64,000 nucleotides of DNA from Porites lobata. Its lineage: Eukaryota > Cnidaria > Anthozoa > Scleractinia > Poritidae. The position numbers and the translations under genes are program-made. The notes beneath the pieces were generated by a model, which saw only the letters and a program-made list of their open reading frames with translations, searched no databases and was not told the DNA's origin. Each line of letters begins with the position of its first letter. Within the stretch, counting starts at the first letter, position 1. Positions 34,112-44,616 of this stretch are shown here, one piece after another. The stretch spans positions 1,507,501-1,571,500 of the forward strand of contig CALNXK010000039.1 in assembly GCA_942486035.1 (NCBI GenBank), read 5' to 3'.

Positions 34112-34660
34112 TTTTGTTTAACACTAAGCTATGATTTTGTCATTCACAGGTAATTTTTCAAGTTTCATATTCAATAAGGATGCACGAGTGGCAGACGAAA
34201 CAAAATGAACTAGAGAGCAATGACAACGGTCTCTTCAATATACAGGGAACGACTACTAAAATGAGCCCAGCCTGTACACAATACCATCATGATTCTCCTC
34301 CATCTGTTGATGCTACATCAGTAATCTTGGTTTCTGATTTTGCTTCTGAACTGGGACTTGAGGTTGTTAATTTTCTCTTGGATGCCAACCTAACAAGACA
34401 TTTGAAAGAAAATGTTTAGATGTGGTGCCCCGCCTTCTAATTAGAGCCCCCTTGCTTGTTTTGGTATTTTCAATAGTATTCTTTTTCCCCGAAGCACCTC
34501 TGTTACAGTTGAACCTACATGAACAAGCACCTCTCCTAACCCACAACCTCCCATGAGCCACCGCCCATTCAAAACACCCAAATTTTCCCAGTCAAATCCC
34601 TATAATCAGGATCTCTTGTAAATGACCACCTCTCATAAGCAACAACGCGGGACTATAATG

Positions 34661-34701
<41 letters not shown>

Positions 34702-34765
34702 TCTGAGAGGCAAAGCGTCGAGGTATATATCTAGCATTATGAACTGACCCTGAGGGGGATAGTTG
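34661..34765. repeat. Short TIR unit with CAACTATCCCC ends
   Basis: The left CAACTATCCCCCGAAGG is mirrored by CTGAGGGGGATAGTTG on the right. In between are GGTGGATATA and CGAGGTATATATC words. Nearby, 34888-34920 is a separate palindrome (CCGAAACACTATCAAT/ATTGATAGTGTTTCGG). Confidence 0.65.
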
Positions 34766-35302
34766 TTTTAATATTTACCACATCAGTTGGATAAAAATCA
34801 AAAAGGAACTTTTTGTAAATAAAAGACGTCACTTAGTTAGAGTTTGTTTATGTTTCAATAATTGAAATGAAATCATGAAAATGATTCCCGAAACACTATC
34901 AATTATTGATAGTGTTTCGGCTACACATATCAAACATTCCCTGAAAACTCAGTATTTAGTTGATATAAGTGGCCACGGCTTCTATGAGTTAAGTTGTACA
35001 TTATATGCTAATGAGGGAAAGTGTTAACAATGACATCAGCGAAGATTCTTCTATACACTGCAGTAACTGTTTCTACTCGGACTGTTCCTTTTCGATTCAA
35101 ATTTCATCTTGCACTTCTGGCTGTTTGTTGAGAAATTAAAAAAACACCCTATCCTCAATGAGCACCCTCCCTTGAGTCCCTGAGGCAAAATAAGTACCCT
35201 GTGCAATAAAATCAAATAATAACCTTGTATATATGGTATATTTAGCAAACCCTAATATCTTTTCTTATCCAGGATAAGAATGAAAAGGTTGTTAACACTC
35301 AC

Positions 35303-38300
35303 TTTTCCCTGTTATAAATCTTGAAGTCTTTCTTAATTTGTTCTAAACAAATTTGTGCTGGGTCCTTTTCTTCATCACTTTCCTAAAAAGAAACAATTTC
35401 AATGAGACCATCCACAATAAGCATACTGCTGTTGAAATAACTTTTAAAAGGTAAAGATCCTCAAATATGTTAGCCTTAAGGTGTGTTTTTTTTCTTTCGG
35501 TTCTTTCAGGGTTAAAAATACTGTTGATAACTTCTCAGGCAATTCAAAACTACAGGCAGGTGTTATATAAAAATAGCTGAATTTATACTAATCATCCATC
35601 TAGGACAAATTATGCATCTGAGAAATTCTGGTGCTAAATTCATCTTCACTTCTTGTCTTTGTCTCGCAGCACGTCTTGTAGATGTGCTGACTGACGAGAC
35701 AAATTTGGGGCCAAAATTTTGCTGAACACCGGATTTATACCTAGATGATTTACCCTTCTCAGATGGACAATTTGTCTCTGGTATAAATTCGGCCAATGTT
35801 ATCTCCTTGCATGCACGTGACATGTCAGCAAATGCTTCCAGAACACAAACTGTCCAACCATCCTGATTTTGCTTGAAAATCCCAAATCCTGACAAATATA
35901 TGTGATCAGGATAGAAAAAAGTCAGACTTAAACATCTGTTCTGAAATTTTCAAATGGATCCTTATGACACTTATACAAGAACACCTAACAGAGTACACTC
36001 CTGATATCCAGAATACTCTAAAATCAAGTACTTTATTGTACATGGAGGCACGCAAATAAAATAGGCATAAAAATGGCAATCGGTTTAGACAAAAATTGTA
36101 CTCTTAGAAGACTTCATTGTAGAAAATGGCATTTCAGAGCTTCAAGATTTCAAAAGTTTCTAGGGGCAAATGCCCCCAGAACCAGCTAGTAGCTCACATG
36201 ATTCCTCAGTGATTCAAGTTGGACAGTCTGAAAACAGAACAGTTTTTACTGGTTACAGTAACTTATAACAGATACAAAGTCAAAGTTTTGAATTCTTGAA
36301 AATAAAATGACATGTGTCACAGATGAGAGTTCAACAGACATGTTAAGAGTAACATGTTAACAGTAAGCTAGGAAGACATGAATGCCACTAGCAGCTACTA
36401 TACGAGTTTACTGTAAGACACTCAGCCTATGATGTGAGTGACTGGGCAATGCGAGGCAGGCCAAGCCACCTGGGAAACTTCTTCTAGGCTCTTTACTTTT
36501 TTTCTTTTCTTTTTTTTTTTACTTTTCTTACTCACAACTTAATTATTCATAAATTCTTACTTACAACTTTGCTGGACAATTTTTTTAGCCTCTTCTTCTT
36601 CTTGTGAAGTGGTTTGGTTTCTATGATCATTTCTTCCAGCTCATAGGTTGGATCACAGTTCAAGTGGTCCTTCTAATAAATCAATTTTTAAGAAATAATA
36701 ATTCACTATTAAAATTATAAATCTCCAAGAGGAAGCAGAGCTGTCATCAAGGGCTGTAACCTGTAACACCTGTTACGGTTGAGCTCACTTGATGCTACGG
36801 GTGATCAAAGTGGAAGGCCATTAAGGTGGCACTACAAGTTTTTGTGAGATGTTACGGGTGAATCTTCATTTGCTACAGCTGCTTCAAAACTTAATGACAG
36901 CCCCGAGGAAGGACCAAAAATACATCTTAATCGATGAATAAATTATAAGATACAAATAATATATATTTTTTAACAGCCTCAGGGGTTGATTTGGGGGTGA
37001 GGGAGCAGCATTCCAGAAGTACAATGAAGTCGAAAAATAAGTACCATTGAATAATGATTATGAATGACATTGATCGTGTATTTAAACAGGTTTAGATCTG
37101 TGAAACATTCGAACATTGCGGCGACATTGTTCGCAGTCTTGTGTGTATTCTGATGTAGCAACATGGTGTCCACGGTGGAAAAATACCTCTTGAAAACCCC
37201 TGGAAATGGCATTTCCGAGACTCTAAATTCCAAAATGTCCCTAGATGCCTCGGCCCTCAAGAACTTGTGCCTTTGGTGCGAGTTCCAAAGCCACCTACTA
37301 TTCATTATCAGCCTGCCACTTAAAAACTTTTTGACAGCCCTGACAATGTAAGGTCATACCCATTGATCCTACCTCTAAAATGTCTCAGACCTTTCATATC
37401 AACTGGTCAAACTAACAACATGGATTTTTTTCATAATATAATAAATTGTAGCCTAAAAATTGCATGCAATACATTCTCTCCAAAAAGTAGATGAGTCTGG
37501 ACTTCTCCTCATAAAAGACCTCGGATGTATTTCAACTCTTGTTAGCCATCAGCTCCTGTAAGCAACCACAAACTCTTCAAATTTTGGGAGGTTGATAAGG
37601 GGAGGTTGGCGGACTGAACCACTGAAATGGCTGAAACAGCTTACCGGGGGTACAAAGGAAGGTTGGACATTAACAGCTTCTACAGCCTCCCAGTCAACAT
37701 CTGCCATGAGACTTTCTTGCTTCAGCGCCTCTATAGTGTCAAGTCTTTTAGTAGGATCATGTTGAAGAAGCTGTATTTGGAAACAATAGTTATTATTAGA
37801 ACATACCATCAACTAACACATTCACTCCTCAATAGCATGGAATTGCCTGCCTGCTTGGAACCAGCTCCCTAGTACCGCTTGTAAATCATTATTTTAACAT
37901 ACGGCAAAACTTTGACACCTAACTTGTGCAGCGGGATGAGAAGGGATTTGAGTGTGAATCCTACTCAAACGAGTAGGATTCAGTCCAACAGGCCAGTTGA
38001 GTTTGGTATGGTTCGAAAGATCTCTTCACTCTGCACAAGTTAGCGGACAAAGTTGTCCTTGACCATGAAAACTGATGACATCACAAGCAGTAGAAAGGAC
38101 GTGGATCTGCACAGGCAGTTACAGGCGGCTCAGGGGCGAATGGGTTAATTAATAAAGTGCCAAAACTAAACTCTAGGGAACAGTACTGAACCTACTCTGT
38201 GGAGGACATGTATCATTTCTCTTGACCAAGAAGATGGGTAATGGATTGATTCTGAGGCAAATATTTGCCGGACATCAGAAAGGCCTGTGTTGGCATGAAT

Positions 38301-41300
38301 CTCATAAGGTCTCTGGAATGAAGTAAGTTAAAAAGCAATATTCAGTGTTATTAAATAACAAGTTCAATGTTATTATTATTAGTATTTATATTCATATATT
38401 AAACTATCTTTCTATATAAACACCAATGACATACCAGGTGAGCTTTCATGTGAAAACATGATATCTTCACACGGGAAAAGATGACCATTGCTATGGCTAC
38501 ATAATAAATCGCGCCTTTCACAACGAAAATCTGTTAAAAGTGAAATGGTTTGGTATTTCATTGGTGTTTATATAATAAACAGAACATTACATGGCCGCTT
38601 GGAGATACAAAATTTCTCTTCTTGTGTTGAAGAAGTATTTTTCAACACTAGATGAGAAATTTTGTATTTCCGCGCAGCCATGTACAGGGACTGAGTCCAT
38701 GTTGCATACTTAACAAGGTATTAGCCCTTTAATTCCCAAGAGTGACCAACATCAAATTTCTCCTAACAATATTCATTATAACAATAAATAAAAAAGAGAA
38801 GAGGTTATCAGAAGTGATTGAATGAACAGCAAAGGGGAAATGCTTTGATCTTTTATCACTCTCTAAAGTAATTATTTATTTAAGATATCAGTGTGAAAAA
38901 TGTGTATGTTAATATTGAGGCTTAACGAGTTAATGAGTAACTGGTAGATTAAAAGTCTACTACAGGGCTCTCAAAAGTAGCCAGCTGCTGGCAAAATTGC
39001 GGCATGCTTGGTTAGTATGGGCCGGCTACTCTGCTTGGCATTTCTTTAAGGATGGCAATTCTCTGGCTAACGTTTGGTAGCCTATGACTATTTTTTGCTC
39101 AGACGTGGAGCCTCTTTCAAAATATTCTCCTGCTACTGGAATTTTTATTCTCAAACTCATTAATATTTTATAAAGAAAATTCAATGGAAATTAATGTTTA
39201 ATGATCCTCATTTTTGCATCCTTAATTTCTCTTTCTAAAATCATTTTCTTTGAGAAGTAATATCAAGCATTCAACACAGTGTTTCATCACCAGATGATAC
39301 CCCTCAAAGTTTGTTAAAAATACTCTACTGTGCGTTGTACAGTATTCTCAACTCTCTTCTCAGTGTTTCATCTGGTGATGAAACATTGCACCTGATCATC
39401 TGCTTACCTTCGCTCTAAGTATTTCATAGATACAAACACCTAAACTCCACCAGTCAACACCAAATGAATATCCTTGTGTTTCCTCGCGAGCTGTAGCAAA
39501 TATTTCAGGTGCTACAAAGACAAAGAATAGCAATATTACCAATTCAACCCTGCATTAATATAGACTTGTTTCCCTAGACTCCTGATGAAACTTTCTACAG
39601 TATTGTACAATGTAGAAAGGCAAGGAAATTTTTAATAATTATATATAAATGTAATAGAAAGAAGGGCCGGGGTTACCATGATTGTCCTGATGGATGTTCT
39701 GAGTTCTATTTCACTGAAATTTTCCAAAACTAAATTTCAGGTCAAGTAATGTAAAGTTCTTTTAATTAACTTAGAGCAACAACATAACATTCTCTTAACC
39801 TTTTTGGTTATTTCATGTTTGAAAATCAAAATTCAGTGGGCTAGCCTCTGATTGGTCAATTTTAGCAATAGCTCGATCAGCCCATGCGCCTAGCCTTTGG
39901 ATAGGGAGTACAGCGCGGGCATATTTCAACATCAATGGCTGGAGACTGGACCTAGAAATCCGCCTGTTCTTCCCTTTGAGTGAGCTCCTTTTCAGTATGG
40001 GGAGAGAAATATTACTGTGAAGCTACCTTTCATGCAATGGCTAGAACTGATTCGATTTGTCACAACTTTATGACCTACTTTTTTCGGGGTCCAGACAAAT
40101 TATCTGTGAGCCATGGGAAAACTAGAGTTTTATGAAATTGAAAATGCATGAAAAATGTTTCCTGCTCAGTTTCGAGGTTTTGCTGATAGAATATTTGCAG
40201 AATCACGCAGTATTGATCTACTTTGACTGATTAGGGTTTACAGCGCTTTTTGGCATTAAACAATGATTTACAATGGTTAGCTTTCGGTTGTTTTTTTCTT
40301 TTTATTGCTTTTTCTATTTTTTTCTATTTTTCTTTCGCATGGCTCGCTGGCTCGCACTGTATCCTAACTCTTTTTTCAGCACCTTTCCTACACCTGAGGC
40401 CCTGCCAGGGTAAATTCCGACAAGTGACATTTAGAGGGCCATGTGTTAGAAAACTCTTAACTGGGTTAATCATGTATATCTACCCTCTCAAAATAAAGAA
40501 CATTGTATTGTATTGTATTGTACCCAAAAAGTAGTGACAGAGCCTAAAATGAAATCGCGACAAGCGACAACCTCCTTCGACCAAATTGCGACAGTGATGG
40601 CAAAGCTGAGAATATGCGACAAAGAATGGTGGTTTGGCTTACTTATCACCAGTCTGCATGCCAAAAAGAAGTAATGTTCTCTCTTCAGAGAGTCTCAGTG
40701 GACTCTCCTGAGCGCGTCGCGTTGGCCCATTGCATAGTCTTCATTTACGTAACCCCGCACAACTCCCGGGAGACCTTGGAACTAGGTTGTCCGTCAAATA
40801 GTTTAATTTTACGCACACTTTACATCTCTTGTAATCACTACTTTCATATAGACCATAATGCACCTTGTTTTCCCCCTCAGAATTTTGCATAACCATTGTT
40901 TTCAAATTCTCCAGGGTATTTTTAATACAGTCGTTCCAAGAGAAATCGAAAACAATGGTTATGCCAAGTTTTGGGGGGTAAACAAGGTGCTTTATGGTCT
41001 GTGTGAAAATGGTGAATACTTTGCTTTTTCCTGAACTTCTCACATCCCTGTCGACCGCTGTCGGACGGTGACGACGGTGGAGAGACCAGGGACCAGGCAA
41101 CCTAACCACTGACCTTCCAACCGCTCTCACAGAGTAGACCACCATTAACCGGCCTTCACGTACGATTTATCACGTTCAACATTTTAAAAAATGTTGAACG
41201 TGGATCACTTAGGGTGCGTTGACAGTGTTCCTTTAAGCGAATTCAAAAACAGATTTCTGATCCGAGATTTGCTGGATTTCGCAGTCGAAAGGAACGTGAA

Positions 41301-44034
41301 ATCCGAAATTGGATTTGTGACCTTGGTAACCTTTCGCAAACGTGTGCAATATGCATGACAGCCTGAGCCTCTCAAGAAATGACATGTTTAATTATGTGAT
41401 TATACCGTGCAGAATTTTGTGGTCGGCAGTTCGAATAACGACGATGGGGCATAAACAGATCAAGAAAGGAGAGCGTTAAAGTTGAAAATTTACTAAAGGT
41501 TGTCGGGTTAGTTTGATCCAGTTTCGTAGCTCGGTTTTTTATGTAACACGATCGAGTGCCTATCGCGTCCACAAGCGAGTTTGTAGAAAGATAGCAGTTA
41601 TTTGTCCCTTTACTTATTTGTGTTTTTAAGCAATCTTTAGCGACAAATGGTCCACACATGGATATTTTACTGTACAGTAAAAACCCGCGAGTAAGAACCT
41701 ACATTTTCTGGAGTTAGCCTAAACAGGTTCTTATTTAAATGGTAGTTAACACAGTTTTAGGCTGTTTAGGTTCTTAAATAGGTTCTTATTTCTGTAAAAA
41801 AAAATTATAAAAAAAAAAACAACCTACAAAACAAGATGGTAATCAGCCTATTTGTCAATTTCAAAATGCGATACAACGACATTAACCTTTTGCACTTTAT
41901 TCTTTTATTACATCAATAAATTAGCACGTTTATTTGCACAGCAATGCCAAGTTCCTAATTCTCCAAACAGGATTCTTGCACAGTTTTGCAGCTGCATTTC
42001 AATAATATGATTTTAAAAAATAAGAACCTATTTTTCATTTTCTAGGCTAAACAGGTTCTTGTTTATAGGGGATATAAACGGCAAATTTTAGGCTAACAGG
42101 TTCTTAATTTTCAGGTTCTTACTCGCGGGTTTTCACTGTACCACTATGAACAATCTTCTAGTGTTTTCAGATGTTTTACGGCAAATGGCAGTAGTTAGGA
42201 AACTCTACGGGAATACTTCAACTGGGATACAGCTGGATCATCTGACTAATTTCGAATCCACTGTGAATGGAACAGCGTAGATCACTAATCCGTTAATCTG
42301 GATTCGGATTCTTCGGATTTCAAATCCAATGTGAATCCTTTTTCAAAAAGGATTCACCAGATCAAAAATCCGAATTTGGATTTGCCGAAAGGAACGCGAA
42401 ATCCATTTTAAGATCAAAAATCCGTTTTTGGATTCACTGAAAGGAACACACCCTTAATTGTGAATGGTGATGTATAGGTGTTCTATACGCGAAAGGTTAA
42501 CTGAGAAATTGCACAACTGTAATGGTTTCTTTACAACGCATCGCTATCCCCCTTTTAATTTCTAAAATTCCGACAAAGACAAAAAATTTTCGTTCAATTT
42601 ACGACAGCGACGTGAAGCATTAATAAACACCGACACGAGATGTTTTAAAATTCAGACCAGCGACATGGGAGCCCCCCCTGGCAGAGCCTCACACCTAGGT
42701 GTAGGAGGCCTCCTCATGGAGCTCTTATGATAAAGTGACAGCTGCATATTTGCAAGCATTCTTCATTTTTAAGAACAGTTGCAAATAATGTCCTAAAACT
42801 AATAAATTCCACTTCCCTGTTCTTACCCATATATGGCTTTGTTCCAGACATTGAAGTTGCCAATTTTCCATCTTCCAAAATTGTCGCTATATTGAAATCG
42901 GTCAAATGGACATGACCTTGAAAAAAAGTAAACAGAGTGAGTCTAAATTGAAGTGGTTGTCCCAGCAACGTTCTATGATTTAGGCAAACGAACATATCCA
43001 TAACCAAAATAATTGGACTGTGTTTCCCGAAAATTAGTGAAAAATATTTCTTTTGTACTTCTTGTTTTCCCGACTGAATTGCAAGTTTAATAGTAAAACC
43101 ACTGATGTGCGCCTCGGCGCTGCGGGCATTGTATAGGTGACCAATACAAGCATAGTTCACTCGGAAACGCTCACAGAAAACAACAAAGGCTTTTTACCCA
43201 TGAGGAACAAAGTTAAAAAGGAAGGAAAAGGAACCAATGTAATTAAGTCAAGACCAATAAAATTTAACCTTGCCCCATACCTTTCTCGTCGAGCAATAAA
43301 TTATCCGGCTTTAAATCCCTGGAAAAGAGAGAAAATGATTTCATTTCGTGTTGTGCGATCGTCAGAAAACGGCTAAAATAGAAAAGCAAACAAACAGAGT
43401 GTATGAATTCGACAATCGTTTAAGCTGAAGAAGATCACCTGTGAATAACTTTCTTGCTTCGCAAGTAGCCAAGGGCTAAACCAAGCTCGCATAAATATAA
43501 CTTCACTCTCGGTTCGTCAAATTTGGTTACTTGCTGCAGATGATACCGAATATCCCCACCAAGCAGTAGATCTACGACCATAAACATATCTTCTTCATCT
43601 TGAAAGGCAAACCATAAATTGACAAGGAACGGGTGCTCGAGGAATTTGAGAATCTCCAACTCGCGAAGCACATTTCGTACAGCGTCCTTTTTGATACACG
43701 CAGATTTATTCATATATTTCATTGCATACATGGCTTTAGTGTCCTTCTTCTGAACGATGCAGACCTAAAGAAAAAAAATCGATTAAAATCAAACGCAACT
43801 TGCTGAAACAAATCAAATTTTTCCACCGCAAATCGAGCATTACGTACGTACCTTTCCAAACGCTCCTTTTCCAATAGCACGGAGTATTTGGAAATGATCA
43901 AAATTGACTGAAAAGAAAAGATAAATAATTCAACAATCGTATTTTGACTTCCACAAAAAAACCACTAACTTCTTGCTAATACCTTCGCCGTTCGCATCGT
44001 AAGAGGGTTTTCTATTTGACTGCAAGCCGCCCAT
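35303..44034 (-). CDS. STK32: STK32/YANK serine/threonine protein kinase
   Basis: The minus-strand exons are 44034-43983, 43907-43852, 43764-43439, 43318-43281, 42916-42827, 39511-39408, 38312-38196, 37770-37645, 36672-36565 and 35382-35303; phases are continuous. The protein starts MGGLQSN, so N-myristoylation at Gly2 is likely, as in STK32A. Kinase motifs in order are GKGAFGKVC (P-loop), the catalytic Lys in YAMKYMNK, VIHRDLKPDN (catalytic loop), DFNIA, GTKPYMAPE and DWWSLGVCIYEI. DFN replaces the usual DFG; this is normal for YANK kinases. The AGC-type tail LLQHDPTKRL leads to CLEQIKKDFKIYNREK, the conserved C-terminal end. Only the final exon (a few residues, expected to start with Leu) was not found. 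It is head to head with NOP14. I cannot say which vertebrate paralogue (A, B or C) it corresponds to. Confidence 0.93.
36738..36904. mobile_element. MITE remnant related to the CAGGGTTGTCA family
   Basis: The left end GAGCTGTCATCAAG and the right end CTTAATGACAGCCCC are inverse, like the 11068-11245 termini. The centre has repeated CTGTAAC/GTTACGGTTGAG words. It lies in STK32 intron 8, 65 bases upstream of the exon 9 acceptor on the minus strand. Confidence 0.55.
37918..38044. mobile_element. 127-bp TIR unit with central palindrome
   Basis: The ends CCTAACTTGTGCAG (37918-37931) and CTGCACAAGTTAGC (38031-38044) are inverse. The centre holds AATCCTACTC-aaac-GAGTAGGATT. It is non-coding and lies in STK32 intron 7. 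Confidence 0.7.
38413..38574. mobile_element. 162-bp TIR unit
   Basis: Terminal arms 38413-38436 and 38551-38574 match with one mismatch (TATATAAACACCAATGA inverse). Interior words GTGAAAACATGATATC and TTTCACAACG are typical of a short coral MITE as I recall. It is immediately followed by another foldback. Confidence 0.75.
38591..38683. repeat. Foldback, AAATTTCTC arms
   Basis: CATGGCCGCTTGGAGATACAAAATTTCTC pairs with GAGAAATTTTGTATTTCCGCGCAGCCATG around TTCTTGTGTTGAAG...CTTC. A third foldback nearby (39281-39297 against 39368-39384, GTTTCATCACCAGATGA) is separate. Confidence 0.75.
40430..40525 (+). mobile_element. 3' end of a non-LTR retroelement with (TATTG)n tail
   Basis: AATAAAGAAC is followed by four TATTG units at about 40503-40522. 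Upstream, GTGACATTTAGAGGGCCATGTG and TCTACCCTCTCAAAATAAAG resemble a retroelement 3' terminus. Nothing upstream encodes reverse transcriptase, so it is a short 5'-truncated copy or a SINE. Confidence 0.45.
40848..41002. repeat. Foldback with ATAGACCATAATGCACCTTG arms
   Basis: The left arm (AGACCATAATGCACCTTGTTT, AACCATTGTTTTC) pairs with GAAAACAATGGTT, AAACAAGGTGCTTTATGGTCT on the right, about 65 bases per arm. It lies in an STK32 intron, antisense-neutral and non-coding. Confidence 0.75.
41209..42456. mobile_element. TIR element (AGGGTGYGTT ends) carrying a nested element
   Basis: Left TTAGGGTGCGTT, GTGTTCCTTTAAGCGAATTC, AAAAACAGATTT and right AAATCCGTTTTTGGATTC, GAAAGGAACACACCCTTAA are inverse over about 45 bases. 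Additional GGATTCGGATT/AATCCAATGTGAATCC words fill the right side. A separate TIR element, 41673-42140, lies inside, so the host element was about 780 bp. It is in STK32 intron 5. Confidence 0.75.
41673..42140. mobile_element. Tc1/mariner-type TIR element, 468 bp, copy 2, nested
   Basis: The ends TACAGTAAAAACCCGCGAGT and ACTCGCGGGTTTTCACTGTA are inverse and continue with AAGAACCT/AGGTTCTT. The family is shared with 33674-34111. It inserted into the 41209-42456 element, giving a relative age order. It has no transposase. Confidence 0.85.
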
Positions 44035-44616
44035 AACCGTGCTTTCGGAGCAGCCTATTTTGGGCAACCTTATGTTCGAATCTACCCGCTTCAGCCGCAA
44101 TGCCGAAGGCGGGCAGCTTCATAAAGCAGAAACTCTCAATCTGAGGAAGTAATTTCCAGTTAGTTCCTGGGTTTCTCAGCAGACGAGACGTCCCGCGATT
44201 TCTCCGCCGATTGTGTTGAGCATAGCTGAGGACCGATGCGTGACGTAAAGTAAACACACTTGTTTATTGGTTGATTAAAGTTTCATTTATCCGACACTTT
44301 TGCACCCGAAAGAGATTAGTGTAAACTTCCATTGAAAGCACTTCGCAGCTTTTTTGAAATAATCGTCACCTTGACGCGTTCTACGTGGTATATCTCACGA
44401 TGTTTTATATTGATGAATTAAAATAATCTGGTAGAGCATTGCAACACCAAGAATGCTTCCTGAGTACTCAGTCAATATGGTCAGCGCTCGCTAGATCCTA
44501 AATTACTCTATGAAACACTCCACGAAATGTAACAAAATGGCGTGTTACACACGTGCTGGAAGTAGAGCATTTTAAGTTGTTATCTTGAAATCGCCTCTTA
44601 TTCATTGGGAAACATC
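44035..44616. promoter_or_regulatory. Putative bidirectional promoter of STK32 and NOP14
   Basis: The two start codons, STK32 at 44034 (-) and NOP14 at 44617 (+), face away from each other across 582 bp with no repeat element between them. In a window where almost every other interval of this size contains a repeat, this suggests constraint. I found no clear TATA box at a fixed distance. The 5' UTR lengths are unknown. Confidence 0.6.

Noticed and set aside
35563..35895. Minus-strand 110-codon frame inside STK32 intron 9
   Set aside because: It is not in the STK32 consensus, and exon 9 joins exon 10 in phase without it. It contains short palindromes such as AGCACGTCTTGTAGATGTGCTG and I recognise no domain. 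It may be a repeat fragment.
36180..36236. Possible alternative last exon of STK32 (CAG then TVQLESLRNHVSY stop)
   Set aside because: It lacks similarity to the conserved STK32 C-terminus, whereas 35382-35303 encodes the expected CLEQIKKDFKIYNREK.
44045..44110. tRNA B box (GTTCGAATC) near the STK32 start
   Set aside because: No matching A box and no acceptor stem; it lies in the 5' region of STK32.
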